Of a stretch of 64,000 nt of DNA, positions 1-8,529 are shown in pieces. A model generated the notes under the pieces. It did not search any database, was not told the origin of the DNA, and saw only the letters and a list, made by a program, of their open reading frames with translations. Position numbers and translations under genes: made by a program. The first letter of the stretch is position 1, and each line of letters starts with the position of its first letter. This DNA comes from an uncultured Saprospiraceae bacterium (lineage in GTDB: Bacteria; Bacteroidota; Bacteroidia; Chitinophagales; Saprospiraceae): assembly GCA_937872385.1 (NCBI GenBank), contig CALMSO010000010.1, positions 1 to 64,000 on the forward strand, given 5' to 3'.

Positions 1-83
1 GCCCGGCGGTAGAGAAAATGGCGGCAGCGGAGGAATTAGAGGCGCATAAAATGGCGGTGACGCTACGCCTAAGAAATTTATGA
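1..83 (+). CDS. hisD: Histidinol dehydrogenase, C-terminal end only
   Basis: The open frame entering from the left edge (codons from base 3) reads ...EKMAAAEELEAHKMAVTLR and stops at TGA 81-83. This closely matches the conserved C-terminus of HisD as I know it from E. coli (AAAERLTAHKNAVTLR), so it is the last 26 codons of the enzyme that oxidises histidinol to histidine. The genes that follow (hisC, hisB, hisH, hisA, hisF, hisIE) fit. Its stop overlaps the stop of the convergent PIN toxin gene by six bases. The rest of the gene lies outside the window. Confidence 0.85.
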   Translation, partial: PAVEKMAAAEELEAHKMAVTLRLRNL

Positions 84-542
84 ATAAAGTTTTTGGGCAT
101 CTAAATATTCCAAGTCAATAAAAATGTCATTGAGATGATGAAAATCCTGGTCTGCGGTAAGCAATTTGGCATGTAAAATATGAGCAGTCGCAGCAATCCA
201 GAGATCATTTTTGCCCATATTGCGCGCAGTCAGCTCCTCGGGCAGCGGTTGCTCTTGAAGTTTACCCTGGCTAAAGGCATCAATTTTGGCATAAGCCATA
301 AACAAATCGTAGCTATTGACAGGAATAACGAGAAAGCGGTGCAGTGATTCTACAAATTGTTGGGTTCTTTTGTCGCTCCAATTACGCTGCAAAGCTAAGG
401 AATGTAGTTCGCCAATAGTTACGGATGAAATGATCAGATTATGTTCAGAAGATAGGAAATTGTATTGTTCGATAAGGAAATCGGTAATTTTACCGGCTCT
501 AAGATAATCAAGCACGATGTTGGTGTCCAGAACAAAGTTCAT
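78..542 (-). CDS. PIN-domain (VapC-like) toxin ribonuclease
   Basis: A 154-residue protein with the PIN acidic residues in order: D6 (VLDTN), E45 (IGEL), D113 (KNDLW) and D131 (TADQDF). PIN toxins of type II toxin-antitoxin pairs are Mg-dependent RNases. I chose the ATG at 542 rather than a TTG three bases upstream, because it overlaps the stop of the upstream antitoxin gene as TGATG, a typical translational coupling. The gene lies antisense in the his operon, tail to tail with hisD. Family is confident; RNA target is unknown. Confidence 0.85.
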   Translation of the reverse strand: MNFVLDTNIVLDYLRAGKITDFLIEQYNFLSSEHNLIISSVTIGELHSLALQRNWSDKRTQQFVESLHRFLVIPVNSYDLFMAYAKIDAFSQGKLQEQPLPEELTARNMGKNDLWIAATAHILHAKLLTADQDFHHLNDIFIDLEYLDAQKLYS

Positions 543-805
543 CAATCCAGCATTTGCAGCAATTCAAAATAATCGTCATCTATAAACCATTGACCATGAA
601 GCGTAGCAATATGTTCGGTAAGGTAGCCCTGCTCGGATTTCAACTGTTCCAGGTCAATCTGCATTGCAGGCTCTTCGACTAAACCCGATAAGCCGTGAGC
701 CGTGTCTTCGACTACTTCCCGAATACGGTGCAGCAAATCGCTATCGTCGGTGCTGGCGATGATTTTGATCAGATCAATTTTTTCAGTTTGGATACTATTG
801 GTCAT
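542..805 (-). CDS. Probable cognate antitoxin of the PIN toxin
   Basis: An 87-residue acidic protein directly upstream of and coupled to the PIN gene. I do not recognise a clear DNA-binding domain. The N-terminal part (residues about 8-35, with DLIKIIASTDDSDLLHRI) resembles the short helical N-terminus of small Bacteroidota antitoxins; the C-terminal part (LHGQWFIDDDYFELLQML) is acidic and aromatic and could wrap the toxin. The ATG at 805 is preferred over a TTG at 808. The role is inferred from position, size and overlap; sequence similarity to named antitoxin families was not established. Confidence 0.65.
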   Translation of the reverse strand: MTNSIQTEKIDLIKIIASTDDSDLLHRIREVVEDTAHGLSGLVEEPAMQIDLEQLKSEQGYLTEHIATLHGQWFIDDDYFELLQMLD

Positions 806-824
806 CAATGCATTGATTTATTTT

Positions 825-832
825 CAAAAATA
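825..832 (-). promoter_or_regulatory. Candidate -7 element of the toxin-antitoxin promoter
   Basis: On the minus strand this reads TATTTTTG, a match to the Bacteroidota -7 consensus TAnnTTTG, about 20 bases before the antitoxin ATG. No clear -33 element is visible, so support is moderate to weak. Confidence 0.35.
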
Positions 833-882
833 ACAAAATAAAAGGTAAAAAGTGTTCCCATTCCAAATTTCAAACGCAAAAA

Positions 883-1938
883 ATGTCAAATTTCGATTTA
901 AATAAATTGGTTCGTCCGAATATCCTTCAGCTCAAGCCCTACTCCTCCGCGCGCAGCGAATTCAAAGGTACGGCTGAGGTGTTTTTGGATGCCAATGAAA
1001 ATCCATTCGATACAGGTTTCAATCGCTATCCCGATCCGTTGCAATGGAAACTAAAAGCGCAAATCGCTGATTTTAAAGACGTTGCAACCAAAAATATTTT
1101 CCTTGGCAATGGCAGCGACGAAGCGATTGACCTGCTCATTCGCATCTTTTGCGAGCCGGGCGCGGATCATATCATCACGCTACCGCCCACCTACGGCATG
1201 TACCAAGTTTCGGCGGATATTGCCAACGTGGAAGTTCGTGAAGTGCAGTTAAAAGCTGATTTTCAGCCAGATATAAATCATATTTTGGCTTCTGCTAATA
1301 AAAATTCTAAAATTTTATTCATTTGTAGCCCCAATAATCCTACCGGAAATAATATTCATCTGGATAACATTCGCGCATTAGCCGCAGGATTTCCGGGCAT
1401 TGTAGTCGTGGACGAAGCTTACATTGACTTTTCAACGCAGCCGAGTGGTATCACTTTGTTGTCTGAGTTTCCAAACGTAGTGGTATTACAAACCTTTTCC
1501 AAAGCTTGGGGTCTCGCGGGCATCCGGCTGGGCATGGCTTTTGCAGCGAAAGAAATTATTCACTATTTTAATAAAGTAAAACCGCCGTATAATATTAACC
1601 AACTCACACAAACCGCCGCGCTGGAAGCCTTGCAAAACAAGGCTCAGCAAGCGCAAATGGTACGTACTGTCATTGGTCAACGCGCGCTGTTGCAGCAGTA
1701 TTTGATGGGCTTAGAATACGTGCAGCGCATTTATCCTTCGGATGCTAATTTTTTGTTAGTAAAAATGGACGACCCGAAGGGTGCGTACCGCTATTTGGTA
1801 GAAAAAGGCATCATTGTGCGCGACCGCTCGAATGTGGCGCTGTGCGCGGGCTGTCTGCGCATCACAGTGGGCACGCCGGAGGAGAATGAGCAGTTGATGC
1901 AGGCGCTGGTGGAGTTTGTACCCAGCCGCAAAATGTAA
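883..1938 (+). CDS. hisC: Histidinol-phosphate aminotransferase
   Basis: A 351-residue PLP enzyme (fold type I) that converts imidazole acetol-phosphate and glutamate to histidinol-phosphate. Visible signatures are SPNNPTG at 149-155, VVDEAYIDF around 175-183 and the Schiff-base lysine K207 in TFSKAWGLAG. Length is normal. It is preceded by the antisense toxin-antitoxin pair and followed by hisB after a 27-base gap. No plus-strand TAnnTTTG promoter is seen in the 77 bases upstream, so it may depend on read-through from hisD across the toxin-antitoxin pair. Confidence 0.97.
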   Translation: MSNFDLNKLVRPNILQLKPYSSARSEFKGTAEVFLDANENPFDTGFNRYPDPLQWKLKAQIADFKDVATKNIFLGNGSDEAIDLLIRIFCEPGADHIITLPPTYGMYQVSADIANVEVREVQLKADFQPDINHILASANKNSKILFICSPNNPTGNNIHLDNIRALAAGFPGIVVVDEAYIDFSTQPSGITLLSEFPNVVVLQTFSKAWGLAGIRLGMAFAAKEIIHYFNKVKPPYNINQLTQTAALEALQNKAQQAQMVRTVIGQRALLQQYLMGLEYVQRIYPSDANFLLVKMDDPKGAYRYLVEKGIIVRDRSNVALCAGCLRITVGTPEENEQLMQALVEFVPSRKM

Positions 1939-1965
1939 AATGATACCTATAAAAATCGCAAAAGA

Positions 1966-3099
1966 ATGCAAAAAATTCTTTTCCTCGACCGCGACGGCAC
2001 TTTGGTGCTCGAACCATCTGATTATCAGATAGATGCTTTTGAAAAAATCGAATTTTACCCGCAGGTTTTTTACTACCTCGGCAAAATTGTGCGCGAATTA
2101 GACTTTGAATTAGTGATGGTCACCAATCAAGATGGCATGGGCACGGAAGCTTACCCAGAGCCTACCTTTTGGGGGCCGCATAACTTGATTATCAAGGCTT
2201 TCGCCAATGAAGGTATCGAATTTAAAGAGGTGCTCATTGACAAAACCTTCGCGCACGAAAACGCACCCACGCGCAAGCCATACACGGGTTTGCTCACACA
2301 ATACATGAATGGCGGTTTCGACTTGGCTAATTCCTTTGTCATCGGCGATCGCCTGACGGATGTAGCACTCGCCAAAAACCTCGGCGCTAAAGGCATTTGG
2401 ATCAATACCGACCCGGCACTGGGCGCAAACGAACTGGACGGGAAGTTTGAAGAAGTGAAAAATAATATTGCGCTTACGACCACCAATTGGGCCGAGATTT
2501 ATCGCTTTTTGAAGCTGAGCACGCGCACGGCAAGCATTTGGCGCAGCACTAAAGAAACCGATATTCGTATCGAACTGAACCTCGACGGCACCGGCCAAGC
2601 CAACAACCACACGGGTTTGGGCTTTTTTGACCACATGCTCGACCAGTTGGCGCGGCATTCGGGCTGCGACCTGCGCGTGCAGGTGGAAGGTGATTTGCAC
2701 ATTGACGAGCATCATACCATCGAGGATACGGCGCTGGCCCTTGGCGAGGCGTTTGCGCAGGCTTTAGGTGACAAACTTGGCGTGGAGCGCTACGGCTATT
2801 GCCTGCCGATGGACGATTGTCTGGCGCAGGTGTCCATTGATTTTGGCGGTCGCCCGTGGTTAGTCTGGGAAGCCGATTTCAAGCGCGAGAAAATTGGCGA
2901 GATGCCCACCGAAATGTTTTATCATTTTTTCAAATCATTTAGTGATGCTGCTAAATGTAATCTTAACATTAAAGCCGAAGGAGTAAATGAACATCATAAA
3001 ATAGAAGCCATTTTTAAAGCATTTGCGAAAGCCATTAAAATGGCGAAGCAAAGAGACCCGGAGAATATGCAACTGCCAAGTACGAAGGGCGTTTTGTGA
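1966..3099 (+). CDS. hisB: Bifunctional histidinol-phosphatase / imidazoleglycerol-phosphate dehydratase
   Basis: A 377-residue fusion that catalyses two steps of histidine synthesis. Residues 1 to about 165 form a HAD phosphatase with the nucleophile motif FLDRDGTL (D8, D10) and IGDRLTD near 127-132. Residues from about 186 are the dehydratase, with [10 protein letters not shown] near 217-226, the metal-binding DEHHTIED at 247-254 and a second EHHKIEA near the C-terminus. The fusion is as in enterobacteria and many Bacteroidota. Its stop is followed by an 86-base spacer before the preferred hisH start. Confidence 0.97.
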   Translation: MQKILFLDRDGTLVLEPSDYQIDAFEKIEFYPQVFYYLGKIVRELDFELVMVTNQDGMGTEAYPEPTFWGPHNLIIKAFANEGIEFKEVLIDKTFAHENAPTRKPYTGLLTQYMNGGFDLANSFVIGDRLTDVALAKNLGAKGIWINTDPALGANELDGKFEEVKNNIALTTTNWAEIYRFLKLSTRTASIWRSTKETDIRIELNLDGTGQANNHTGLGFFDHMLDQLARHSGCDLRVQVEGDLHIDEHHTIEDTALALGEAFAQALGDKLGVERYGYCLPMDDCLAQVSIDFGGRPWLVWEADFKREKIGEMPTEMFYHFFKSFSDAAKCNLNIKAEGVNEHHKIEAIFKAFAKAIKMAKQRDPENMQLPSTKGVL

Positions 3100-3185
3100 A
3101 ATTATTGAGAAAGTTGAAAGGGTTGAAAATGCTGAGTTTACTTATGCACAAAACTAACCCTTCTAACCCTCCTAAACCTAAAAAA

Positions 3186-3779
3186 ATGCAAGTAGCAATC
3201 ATTAATTATAACGCCGGCAATGTACAATCGGTGCTCTTTGCGCTGGAGCGCCTGGGGGTAGAAGCTGTATTAACGGACGATCCGGCGACGATTCGGGCAG
3301 CGCAGAAAGTCATATTTCCGGGCGTCGGCGAAGCCAATACTACTATGCGCTACTTACGCGCGCGGGGCCTCGACGAGCTGATTCGCAGCCTTACACAGCC
3401 GGTATTGGGTATCTGCCTCGGAATGCAATTATTATGCGAACATTCGGAAGAATATGATACACCCTGCCTGGGTATTATACCTCAAAATGTAATAAAATTT
3501 CGGCCGCAGCACGGCGAAAAGGTACCGCACATGGGCTGGAATGCTTTATATAATTTAAAAAATGGCATCTTTACATCCGAGTTGGAAGGCGAATATGTTT
3601 ATTTTGTACATAGTTATTATGTAGAAGCCGGAAATTATACAACGGCATTAAGCGATTACACATTGCCATTTAGTGCAGCTTTACAAAAAGATAATTTTTA
3701 TGCTACGCAGTTTCACCCGGAGAAGTCGGGGATGGTAGGGGAGCGAATACTACAGAACTTTTTGCAGCTTGCATCCTAA
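3186..3779 (+). CDS. hisH: Imidazole glycerol phosphate synthase, glutamine amidotransferase subunit
   Basis: A 197-residue class I glutaminase that supplies ammonia to HisF. The catalytic triad is visible: C77 in LGICLGMQ, and H177 and E179 in QFHPEKSG. The frame is open back to a GTG at 3096 overlapping the hisB stop, but that extension is a low-complexity Lys/Pro/Asn run encoded by a spacer repeat, so the ATG at 3186 (MQVAIINYNAGN) is preferred. In an ordinary operon hisA would follow; here a lipoprotein block of about 1.5 kb intervenes, and a degenerate copy of this gene's 3' end lies at 5192-5254. Confidence 0.95.
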   Translation: MQVAIINYNAGNVQSVLFALERLGVEAVLTDDPATIRAAQKVIFPGVGEANTTMRYLRARGLDELIRSLTQPVLGICLGMQLLCEHSEEYDTPCLGIIPQNVIKFRPQHGEKVPHMGWNALYNLKNGIFTSELEGEYVYFVHSYYVEAGNYTTALSDYTLPFSAALQKDNFYATQFHPEKSGMVGERILQNFLQLAS

Positions 3780-4323
3780 ACAATAATGCAAAATGCTACT
3801 GTTTTTTTGATTTTGTAAAAAAATAAGCGTTTTATTTTTGGTTTTGTAAAAAAAGCGCCAATAGACGAATGTTTTTTATTATTGAAGACTAAGAAAGGTT
3901 CTATTTTTATAAAAAATGATATAAAAGTAAAAAAAAGCGCCGAAAATTTGACAGTAATATAATTTATTCGTACTTTCGTTTGAGCAAAATTCCCCCTTTG
4001 CAAAGCAAAATAAAAATAAGCGTTCCCGTAGCCGTTCCCGTTGCTCCCAACACCTTTTTTTTACCCGATTTTTTGGATAGATATTTCATTGTCAGTCAAA
4101 TAGGCATGTAGTGTATTCATTTGCCTAACGTGTGCTTTTGGACAAAAAGTCACATAATAGAATGGATGTAATTCCATTTTGCTTTTCAGATTGCGTAGAT
4201 CTTGAAAGTATAGTAATCTATTGGTGCTATTGTCGGAAGTAATATAAATTTTTACTATAACTGAAATAAGGATGTAATTACATTGATTTTATTCATAATT
4301 ATTTAACCAATCAATCAAACACA
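3780..4323 (+). other. AT-rich intergenic region, no gene seen
   Basis: About 540 bases after hisH. It is rich in A and T homopolymers and in recurring AAAAAGCGC/AATAAGCGT-like words. An open frame on the minus strand here codes only low-complexity Phe/Lys/Ile and is not credible. TACTTTCG near 3970 resembles a Bacteroidota -7 element with one mismatch. Nothing else is recognisable; it presumably carries the promoter of the following lipoprotein gene. Confidence 0.5.
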
Positions 4324-5046
4324 ATGAAAAGATTACTTTTCTTAGCTGCATTATTTGCATTAGCTACAGGGTGCGAAAAAGAAGATTCCCAAATTTTGGT
4401 TTCCGCGGCCGACGAGGTAGTAACCATGCGCAATACTGGCGGCGGCAATGAGGATTGCCCTGATGGCTATGAATTTACCAGTGGTCGCATAGACGGTGGT
4501 GCTCAATGTAGTGGTACAACTGGTCCAATTACCTGGGAAACAGACCCTACTTGTACTACCGTTTCGTGGACATCCACGGTGCCGGTGACAATGGTGGTTA
4601 TTGTGAAAGGGGGCCCAGCCGCCAATGTATATGAATACGTGTGTGCTACCAGTGGTACTGGTTTGGTATCACCCAATACGCCGAGTGGAAACCCAGCAGA
4701 ACTGAGCAATATTACTTTTTGCTGGAATGTGTGTGAGGACGATGACGACGATTGCCAATGGTGCTCGCCAGGTTACTGGCGGCAGCCACAGCACCTTGAT
4801 TCTTGGGCAGCCACTGGCTATAGTCCCGATGATAAGTTTCAGGCAGCGCTCGGCTATTACCCGACTCGTAGCAGACAGGGCGTGCGACAAAATGCGCCAA
4901 CAGACCCAACACTGCTGCAAGTACTCCAATACCCGCAGTGGTACGGCGGTGATGCTTTCAATGCTGTAGGCGATCTGCTCAGCGGTGCGCACCCTGATGT
5001 GAATTTCTGCGGCGACCGAGTGGAGAACAGCTGCCCGTTGAACTAA
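4324..5046 (+). CDS. Cysteine-rich surface lipoprotein with CxPGYW domain
   Basis: A 240-residue lipoprotein. Residues 1-17 are a type II signal peptide ending in the lipobox ATGC (C17). The middle (about 45-135) contains VIVKGG, then GLVSP, SGNPAELSNITFCW, a segment I have seen in other secreted proteins. An acidic linker EDDDDDC (138-144) leads to a second module with WCSPGYWRQPQHLDSW (146-161) and AHPDVNF (222-228), a pattern known from extracellular proteins of unknown function; its many cysteines probably form disulphides. It sits inside the his operon between hisH and hisA with its own terminator, so it is unlikely to act in histidine synthesis. Function unknown. Confidence 0.8.
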   Translation: MKRLLFLAALFALATGCEKEDSQILVSAADEVVTMRNTGGGNEDCPDGYEFTSGRIDGGAQCSGTTGPITWETDPTCTTVSWTSTVPVTMVVIVKGGPAANVYEYVCATSGTGLVSPNTPSGNPAELSNITFCWNVCEDDDDDCQWCSPGYWRQPQHLDSWAATGYSPDDKFQAALGYYPTRSRQGVRQNAPTDPTLLQVLQYPQWYGGDAFNAVGDLLSGAHPDVNFCGDRVENSCPLN

Positions 5047-5079
5047 TTCAGCAAAGGGTGAGGCTATGCCTCAATGCAG

Positions 5080-5121
5080 AATCGTTACCTGAAAGCATTG
5101 TTTTCGGGTAACGATTTTTTT
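5080..5121 (+). terminator. Rho-independent terminator after the lipoprotein gene
   Basis: A perfect 10-base-pair stem AATCGTTACC (5080-5089) / GGTAACGATT (5107-5116) followed by a T run. It should end lipoprotein transcription and would separate hisA-hisF-hisIE from hisH. Confidence 0.85.
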
Positions 5122-5148
5122 ATTGCTGGAAGCAGCGCTAAGGCTCAC

Positions 5149-5179
5149 TTGTCTCGCTCGAAAATGGAGTGTACCTTTG
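5149..5179 (+). promoter_or_regulatory. Candidate promoter for hisA-hisF-hisIE
   Basis: TTG (5149-5151) and TACCTTTG (5172-5179) are separated by 20 bases, matching the Bacteroidota -33/-7 arrangement. It lies just after the terminator at 5080-5121 and before hisA, so it could restart transcription of the separated his genes. Confidence 0.5.
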
Positions 5180-5191
5180 CCGGGCGTGCCA

Positions 5192-5254
5192 TTTCACCCG
5201 GAGAAGTCGGGGACGGTAGGCGAACGGATACTACAGCATTTTATATCACTTTAG
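5192..5254 (+). pseudogene. Leftover 3' end of a second hisH copy
   Basis: The frame reads FHPEKSGTVGERILQHF and stops at TAG 5252-5254. The intact hisH ends FHPEKSGMVGERILQNF. Over 51 bases 45 are identical, and three of the six changes are silent third-position changes. This looks like the tail of a once functional hisH from a diverged lineage rather than a fresh duplication. No hisH sequence is recognisable upstream of the TTT codon. Confidence 0.8.
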
Positions 5255-5281
5255 TTTTTTTTAACCATAAAATGTAAAATT

Positions 5282-5311
5282 GCGAAAAGCGAAAAGCGAA
5301 AAGCGAAAAGC
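5282..5311 (+). repeat. Heptamer tandem repeat before hisA
   Basis: Four perfect copies of GCGAAAA plus a partial unit, ending ten bases before the hisA ATG. It occupies the place of the leader and ribosome-binding region, so copy-number change could alter hisA translation; this is inference. Confidence 0.9.
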
Positions 5312-5320
5312 ATTATAATT

Positions 5321-6046
5321 ATGCACATCATACCAGCCATTGATATTATAGACGGTAAATGCGTGCGCCTGACGCAGGGCGATTATGCGCAGCAAAAAGT
5401 ATATAATGAAAACCCGGTGGAAGTAGCCAAACAATTTGAAGCGGCGGGCCTCACGCGGCTGCATGTAGTGGATTTAGACGGTGCCCGGGCCAATCGGATT
5501 GTGAATCACAAAGTATTAGAAGCCATTGCTACGCAAACCAATTTGTGGATTGATTTTGGCGGCGGCCTAAAGTCGGATGCCGATGTGCAGATCGCTTTTG
5601 CAAGCGGGGCAAAGCAAATTACCGGCGGTACGGTAGCTGTAAAAAATCCGGAGCTATTTCTGGGCTGGTTGGAGGTCTATGGCCCGGAGCGCATTATACT
5701 TGGCGCAGATGTGAAGGACGGAAAGATAGCCGTGAGCGGCTGGCAGGAGCAAAGCGACGCCGATTTATTCACATTTCTGTGTGGATATGTGGAAAAAAAT
5801 GTGCAAAACGTTATTTGCACCGATATTTCAAAAGATGGGCTACTGCAAGGCTCGGCTATCGCATTGTATGAAGAAATTTTGCAAAAGTTTCCGAATTTGA
5901 AATTAGTTGCCAGCGGCGGCGTGACGAGTTTGGCGGAAATTCAAAAACTAAGAGCAATCGGCTGTTTCGGGGCTATTGTAGGAAAAGCAATTTATGAAGG
6001 AAAGCTGACATTAAGTGATTTGGTGAGTGAACGATCAGGAGCTTAA
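5321..6046 (+). CDS. hisA: ProFAR isomerase
   Basis: A 241-residue (beta/alpha)8-barrel isomerase acting on the ribosylamino-imidazole carboxamide intermediate of histidine synthesis. The N-terminus [17 protein letters not shown] carries the catalytic D8; a second half-barrel motif ILGADVKDG is present, as are the phosphate-binding glycines FGGGL and ASGGV. Length is normal. Twenty-seven bases separate it from hisF. Codons for [13 protein letters not shown] (around 5762-5800) happen to contain three DnaA-box-like words. Confidence 0.97.
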   Translation: MHIIPAIDIIDGKCVRLTQGDYAQQKVYNENPVEVAKQFEAAGLTRLHVVDLDGARANRIVNHKVLEAIATQTNLWIDFGGGLKSDADVQIAFASGAKQITGGTVAVKNPELFLGWLEVYGPERIILGADVKDGKIAVSGWQEQSDADLFTFLCGYVEKNVQNVICTDISKDGLLQGSAIALYEEILQKFPNLKLVASGGVTSLAEIQKLRAIGCFGAIVGKAIYEGKLTLSDLVSERSGA

Positions 6047-6073
6047 CACATCAACACACCAACACACCAAACA

Positions 6074-6829
6074 ATGCTATCAAAAAGAATTATCCCCTGT
6101 TTAGATATCAAAGATGGGCGCACCGTGAAAGGCATCAATTTTGTAAACCTGCGCGATGCTGGAGACCCCGTAGAACTGGGGGCGCTGTACAGCGAGCAGG
6201 GCGCGGATGAATTAGTCTTTCTCGACATCACTGCGACGCACGAAAAGCGCAAAACGATGGCAGCGCTGGCGCGCAATATTGCTCAACATCTGAACATTCC
6301 TTTCACCATTGGCGGCGGCATCAATGCAGTAGCAGATGCCGATCTACTGCTCGCTTGCGGAGCCGATAAGATTTCTATCAATTCAGCGGCGGTGCGACGG
6401 CCCGAACTGATTGACGAAATGGCACGCGCTTTTGGCAGCCAGTTTGTAGTGCTGGCCGTGGACGCCAAAGCAATAGATGGTGAGTGGTGGGTACATTTGA
6501 ATGGCGGCAGAATTCCAACCGATATTCGCTTGCTTGACTGGGTGCGCGAGGCCGAACAACGCGGTGCCGGCGAAATTCTCTTCACTTCCATGAATCACGA
6601 TGGCGTCAAGCAAGGCTTTGCCTGCGAGATTACGGCGCAAGTGTCCGAATTGATCTCCATTCCTGTGATTGCTTCTGGCGGCGCGGGCGCGATGGAGCAT
6701 TTTTACGAAGTTTTTACAGCCGGCAAAGCGGACGCAGGTTTGGCCGCAAGTATCTTTCATTTTCGGGAAATTGGGATTGGGGAGTTGAAGGGGTATTTGA
6801 AGGAGCAAGGAATTGTGGTAAGAACGTGA
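6074..6829 (+). CDS. hisF: Imidazole glycerol phosphate synthase, cyclase subunit
   Basis: A 251-residue (beta/alpha)8-barrel partner of HisH that joins ammonia to PRFAR to give IGP and AICAR. Catalytic aspartates are D11 (PCLDIKDG) and D130 (VLAVDAK). The phosphate sites GGGI (80-83) and ASGGAG are intact. The AICAR it releases is consumed by PurH, encoded at 9.2 kb. The 27-base spacer before its ATG is a short ACACACCA-type repeat. Confidence 0.97.
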   Translation: MLSKRIIPCLDIKDGRTVKGINFVNLRDAGDPVELGALYSEQGADELVFLDITATHEKRKTMAALARNIAQHLNIPFTIGGGINAVADADLLLACGADKISINSAAVRRPELIDEMARAFGSQFVVLAVDAKAIDGEWWVHLNGGRIPTDIRLLDWVREAEQRGAGEILFTSMNHDGVKQGFACEITAQVSELISIPVIASGGAGAMEHFYEVFTAGKADAGLAASIFHFREIGIGELKGYLKEQGIVVRT

Positions 6830-6897
6830 AAATGCTAACAGGCAGGCACCAAGACTCAACCTTTAAAACTTCCTCAATCTTCTAAACCTTATAGAAA

Positions 6898-7497
6898 ATG
6901 GATATGCAGCAACTTGATTTTACGAAAGGTGAGGGGCTTATTCCCGCCATCATTCAAGACGCAACGACGAATAAAGTGTTGATGCTCGGCTACATGAATG
7001 CAGAAGCGCTACAAAAAACCATTGCTGAGAAAAAAGTTACCTTTTTCAGTCGCTCAAAAAATCGGCTCTGGACCAAAGGCGAAACCTCCGGCAACTTCCT
7101 GCACCTAGAGCACATCATCGCTGATTGCGACAAGGACACCATCCTCATCAAGGCACTCCCTGATGGCCCCACCTGCCACACCGGCGCCGATACCTGCTTC
7201 GACGAAGTGAACCAACCCGACAATTTTCTCTGGAAACTCGAAAAAATCATTCAAGACCGCAAAGCGCATCCCAAAGAAGGCTCCTACACCACGTCGCTCT
7301 TTCAAAAAGGCATCAACAAAGTGGCCCAAAAAGTAGGCGAAGAAGCCGTAGAATTGGTCATTGAAGCCAAAGACGACAACGCGGACTTGTTCCTCGGCGA
7401 GGCTGCCGATTTGCTCTATCACTACCTCATTTTGCTTACCGCCAAAGACCACCAACTGCAAGATGTACTCGATGTTTTGGAAAAAAGACATCGCTGA
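6898..7497 (+). CDS. hisIE: Phosphoribosyl-AMP cyclohydrolase / phosphoribosyl-ATP pyrophosphatase
   Basis: A 199-residue fusion catalysing the second and third steps of histidine synthesis. The HisI half (about 1-105) has VLMLGYMN, TFFSRSKNRLWTKGETSG and the zinc/magnesium region DGPTCHTGADTCF. The HisE half (about 110-199) has the helical MazG-type motif KVGEEAVELVIEA. It closes the his gene set in the window. There is a second in-frame ATG two codons downstream. The spacer before it (6850-6897) is a C/T/A-rich repeat. Confidence 0.96.
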   Translation: MDMQQLDFTKGEGLIPAIIQDATTNKVLMLGYMNAEALQKTIAEKKVTFFSRSKNRLWTKGETSGNFLHLEHIIADCDKDTILIKALPDGPTCHTGADTCFDEVNQPDNFLWKLEKIIQDRKAHPKEGSYTTSLFQKGINKVAQKVGEEAVELVIEAKDDNADLFLGEAADLLYHYLILLTAKDHQLQDVLDVLEKRHR

Positions 7498-7650
7498 CCA
7501 AGGCTTCTTTAGAATTTTTTAACGGAGAATTTACTCGTTGTGCCAACCTTTCGCAGCGCGGCCACCGTCTTGCTTTTAAAACCAAACCAAAACAGTCTTT
7601 ATAATCACCCGACAACACTTTTTTATCACTCGACAAACAACAATAACCAC

Positions 7651-8352
7651 ATGAAAGCAATCCATCTATGGAGCTTGCTCCTGCTCGGTGCGCTGGCCCT
7701 ACTCCCCGCCTGCACCGACGATAGCAAGGAAGACCTCCAGCTACGTTTCGATTTCAATTTTGCCCACAGCCAGCACGGTTGGGTAGGCGACTTTGCCGAC
7801 TATCCGGTTGGCGAAGAAGATTTTTACGAACTGCTTTTTGCCTATGACACGCTGCCTGCGCCCTTGAGCAAAAACCAAAAAGCGCTCAAACTACACGGCA
7901 GCAACCGCAGCGACGACTTGTTTATGTTTACCAAAAAACAACTCGCAGGGTTAGCACCCAACACGGAATACGCGCTGACATTCGAACTGGAGCTCGCGTC
8001 TCAGTTTCCGCGCAACAGCATCGGGGCAGGCGGCAGCCCGGCTACCAGCAGCTACTTGAAGGTAGGTGCACATGCCAACGAGCCAGTGAAAGTAGCCAAA
8101 GACGGCTTTTACGAATTGAATCTTGATAAGGGCAACCAGTCGCAAAGTGGTACCGACGCCATCGTCATCGGTGATTTGAGCATCAGTGGCAACACCTTTG
8201 TCTATGAACTCATCGAGCGCGACAACCGGGAAATTGCCTTCAAGGCAACTACCGACAGCCAAGGGCGCCTGTGGGTATTCGCTGGAGTGGATTCTGGCTT
8301 CGAGGGCATTACCACGTTTTATATCACCAAAATAAGCGTCCGCTTGCAGTAA
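7651..8352 (+). CDS. Lipoprotein of unknown function
   Basis: A 233-residue lipoprotein. The signal peptide has a long Leu/Ala core and lipobox LPAC (C21). The frame is open upstream to 7540, but the extension lacks signal character, so the ATG at 7651 is chosen. The mature part looks like a beta-sandwich: FNFAHSQHGWVGDFADYPVGEEDFYEL and a closing segment FYITKISVRL suggest a carbohydrate-binding-like jelly roll. I do not recognise a named family. It is monocistronic, ending in a strong terminator. Confidence 0.75.
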   Translation: MKAIHLWSLLLLGALALLPACTDDSKEDLQLRFDFNFAHSQHGWVGDFADYPVGEEDFYELLFAYDTLPAPLSKNQKALKLHGSNRSDDLFMFTKKQLAGLAPNTEYALTFELELASQFPRNSIGAGGSPATSSYLKVGAHANEPVKVAKDGFYELNLDKGNQSQSGTDAIVIGDLSISGNTFVYELIERDNREIAFKATTDSQGRLWVFAGVDSGFEGITTFYITKISVRLQ

Positions 8353-8392
8353 AAGCAGTTGCTAAAAATTTAAGAAGAGGTCTTTTATAAGC

Positions 8393-8435
8393 GAGCGGCT
8401 ACCCGGGGGAGTTTCGGGTAGTCGCTCTTTTTTTT
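8393..8435 (+). terminator. Rho-independent terminator
   Basis: Stem GAGCGGCTACCCG / CGGGTAGTCGCTC with one mismatch, a short loop and eight T's. It ends the lipoprotein gene upstream. Confidence 0.9.
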
Positions 8436-8529
8436 AACAAAAAACTAACTTTTGCTGTATGTAACCTTTGCCTTGCAACGCAGTCAAAACAAATGAAAAC
8501 TATTCAGAAACCTTTAAAAAAGGAAGATT

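Noticed and set aside
3096..3185. GTG-started N-terminal extension of hisH overlapping the hisB stop
   Set aside because: The 30 codons derive from a low-complexity spacer and precede a perfect HisH N-terminus at ATG 3186.
3776..4003. Minus-strand open frame of 75 codons after hisH
   Set aside because: Composition is Phe/Lys/Ile homopolymer-like from A/T tracts; no family resemblance.
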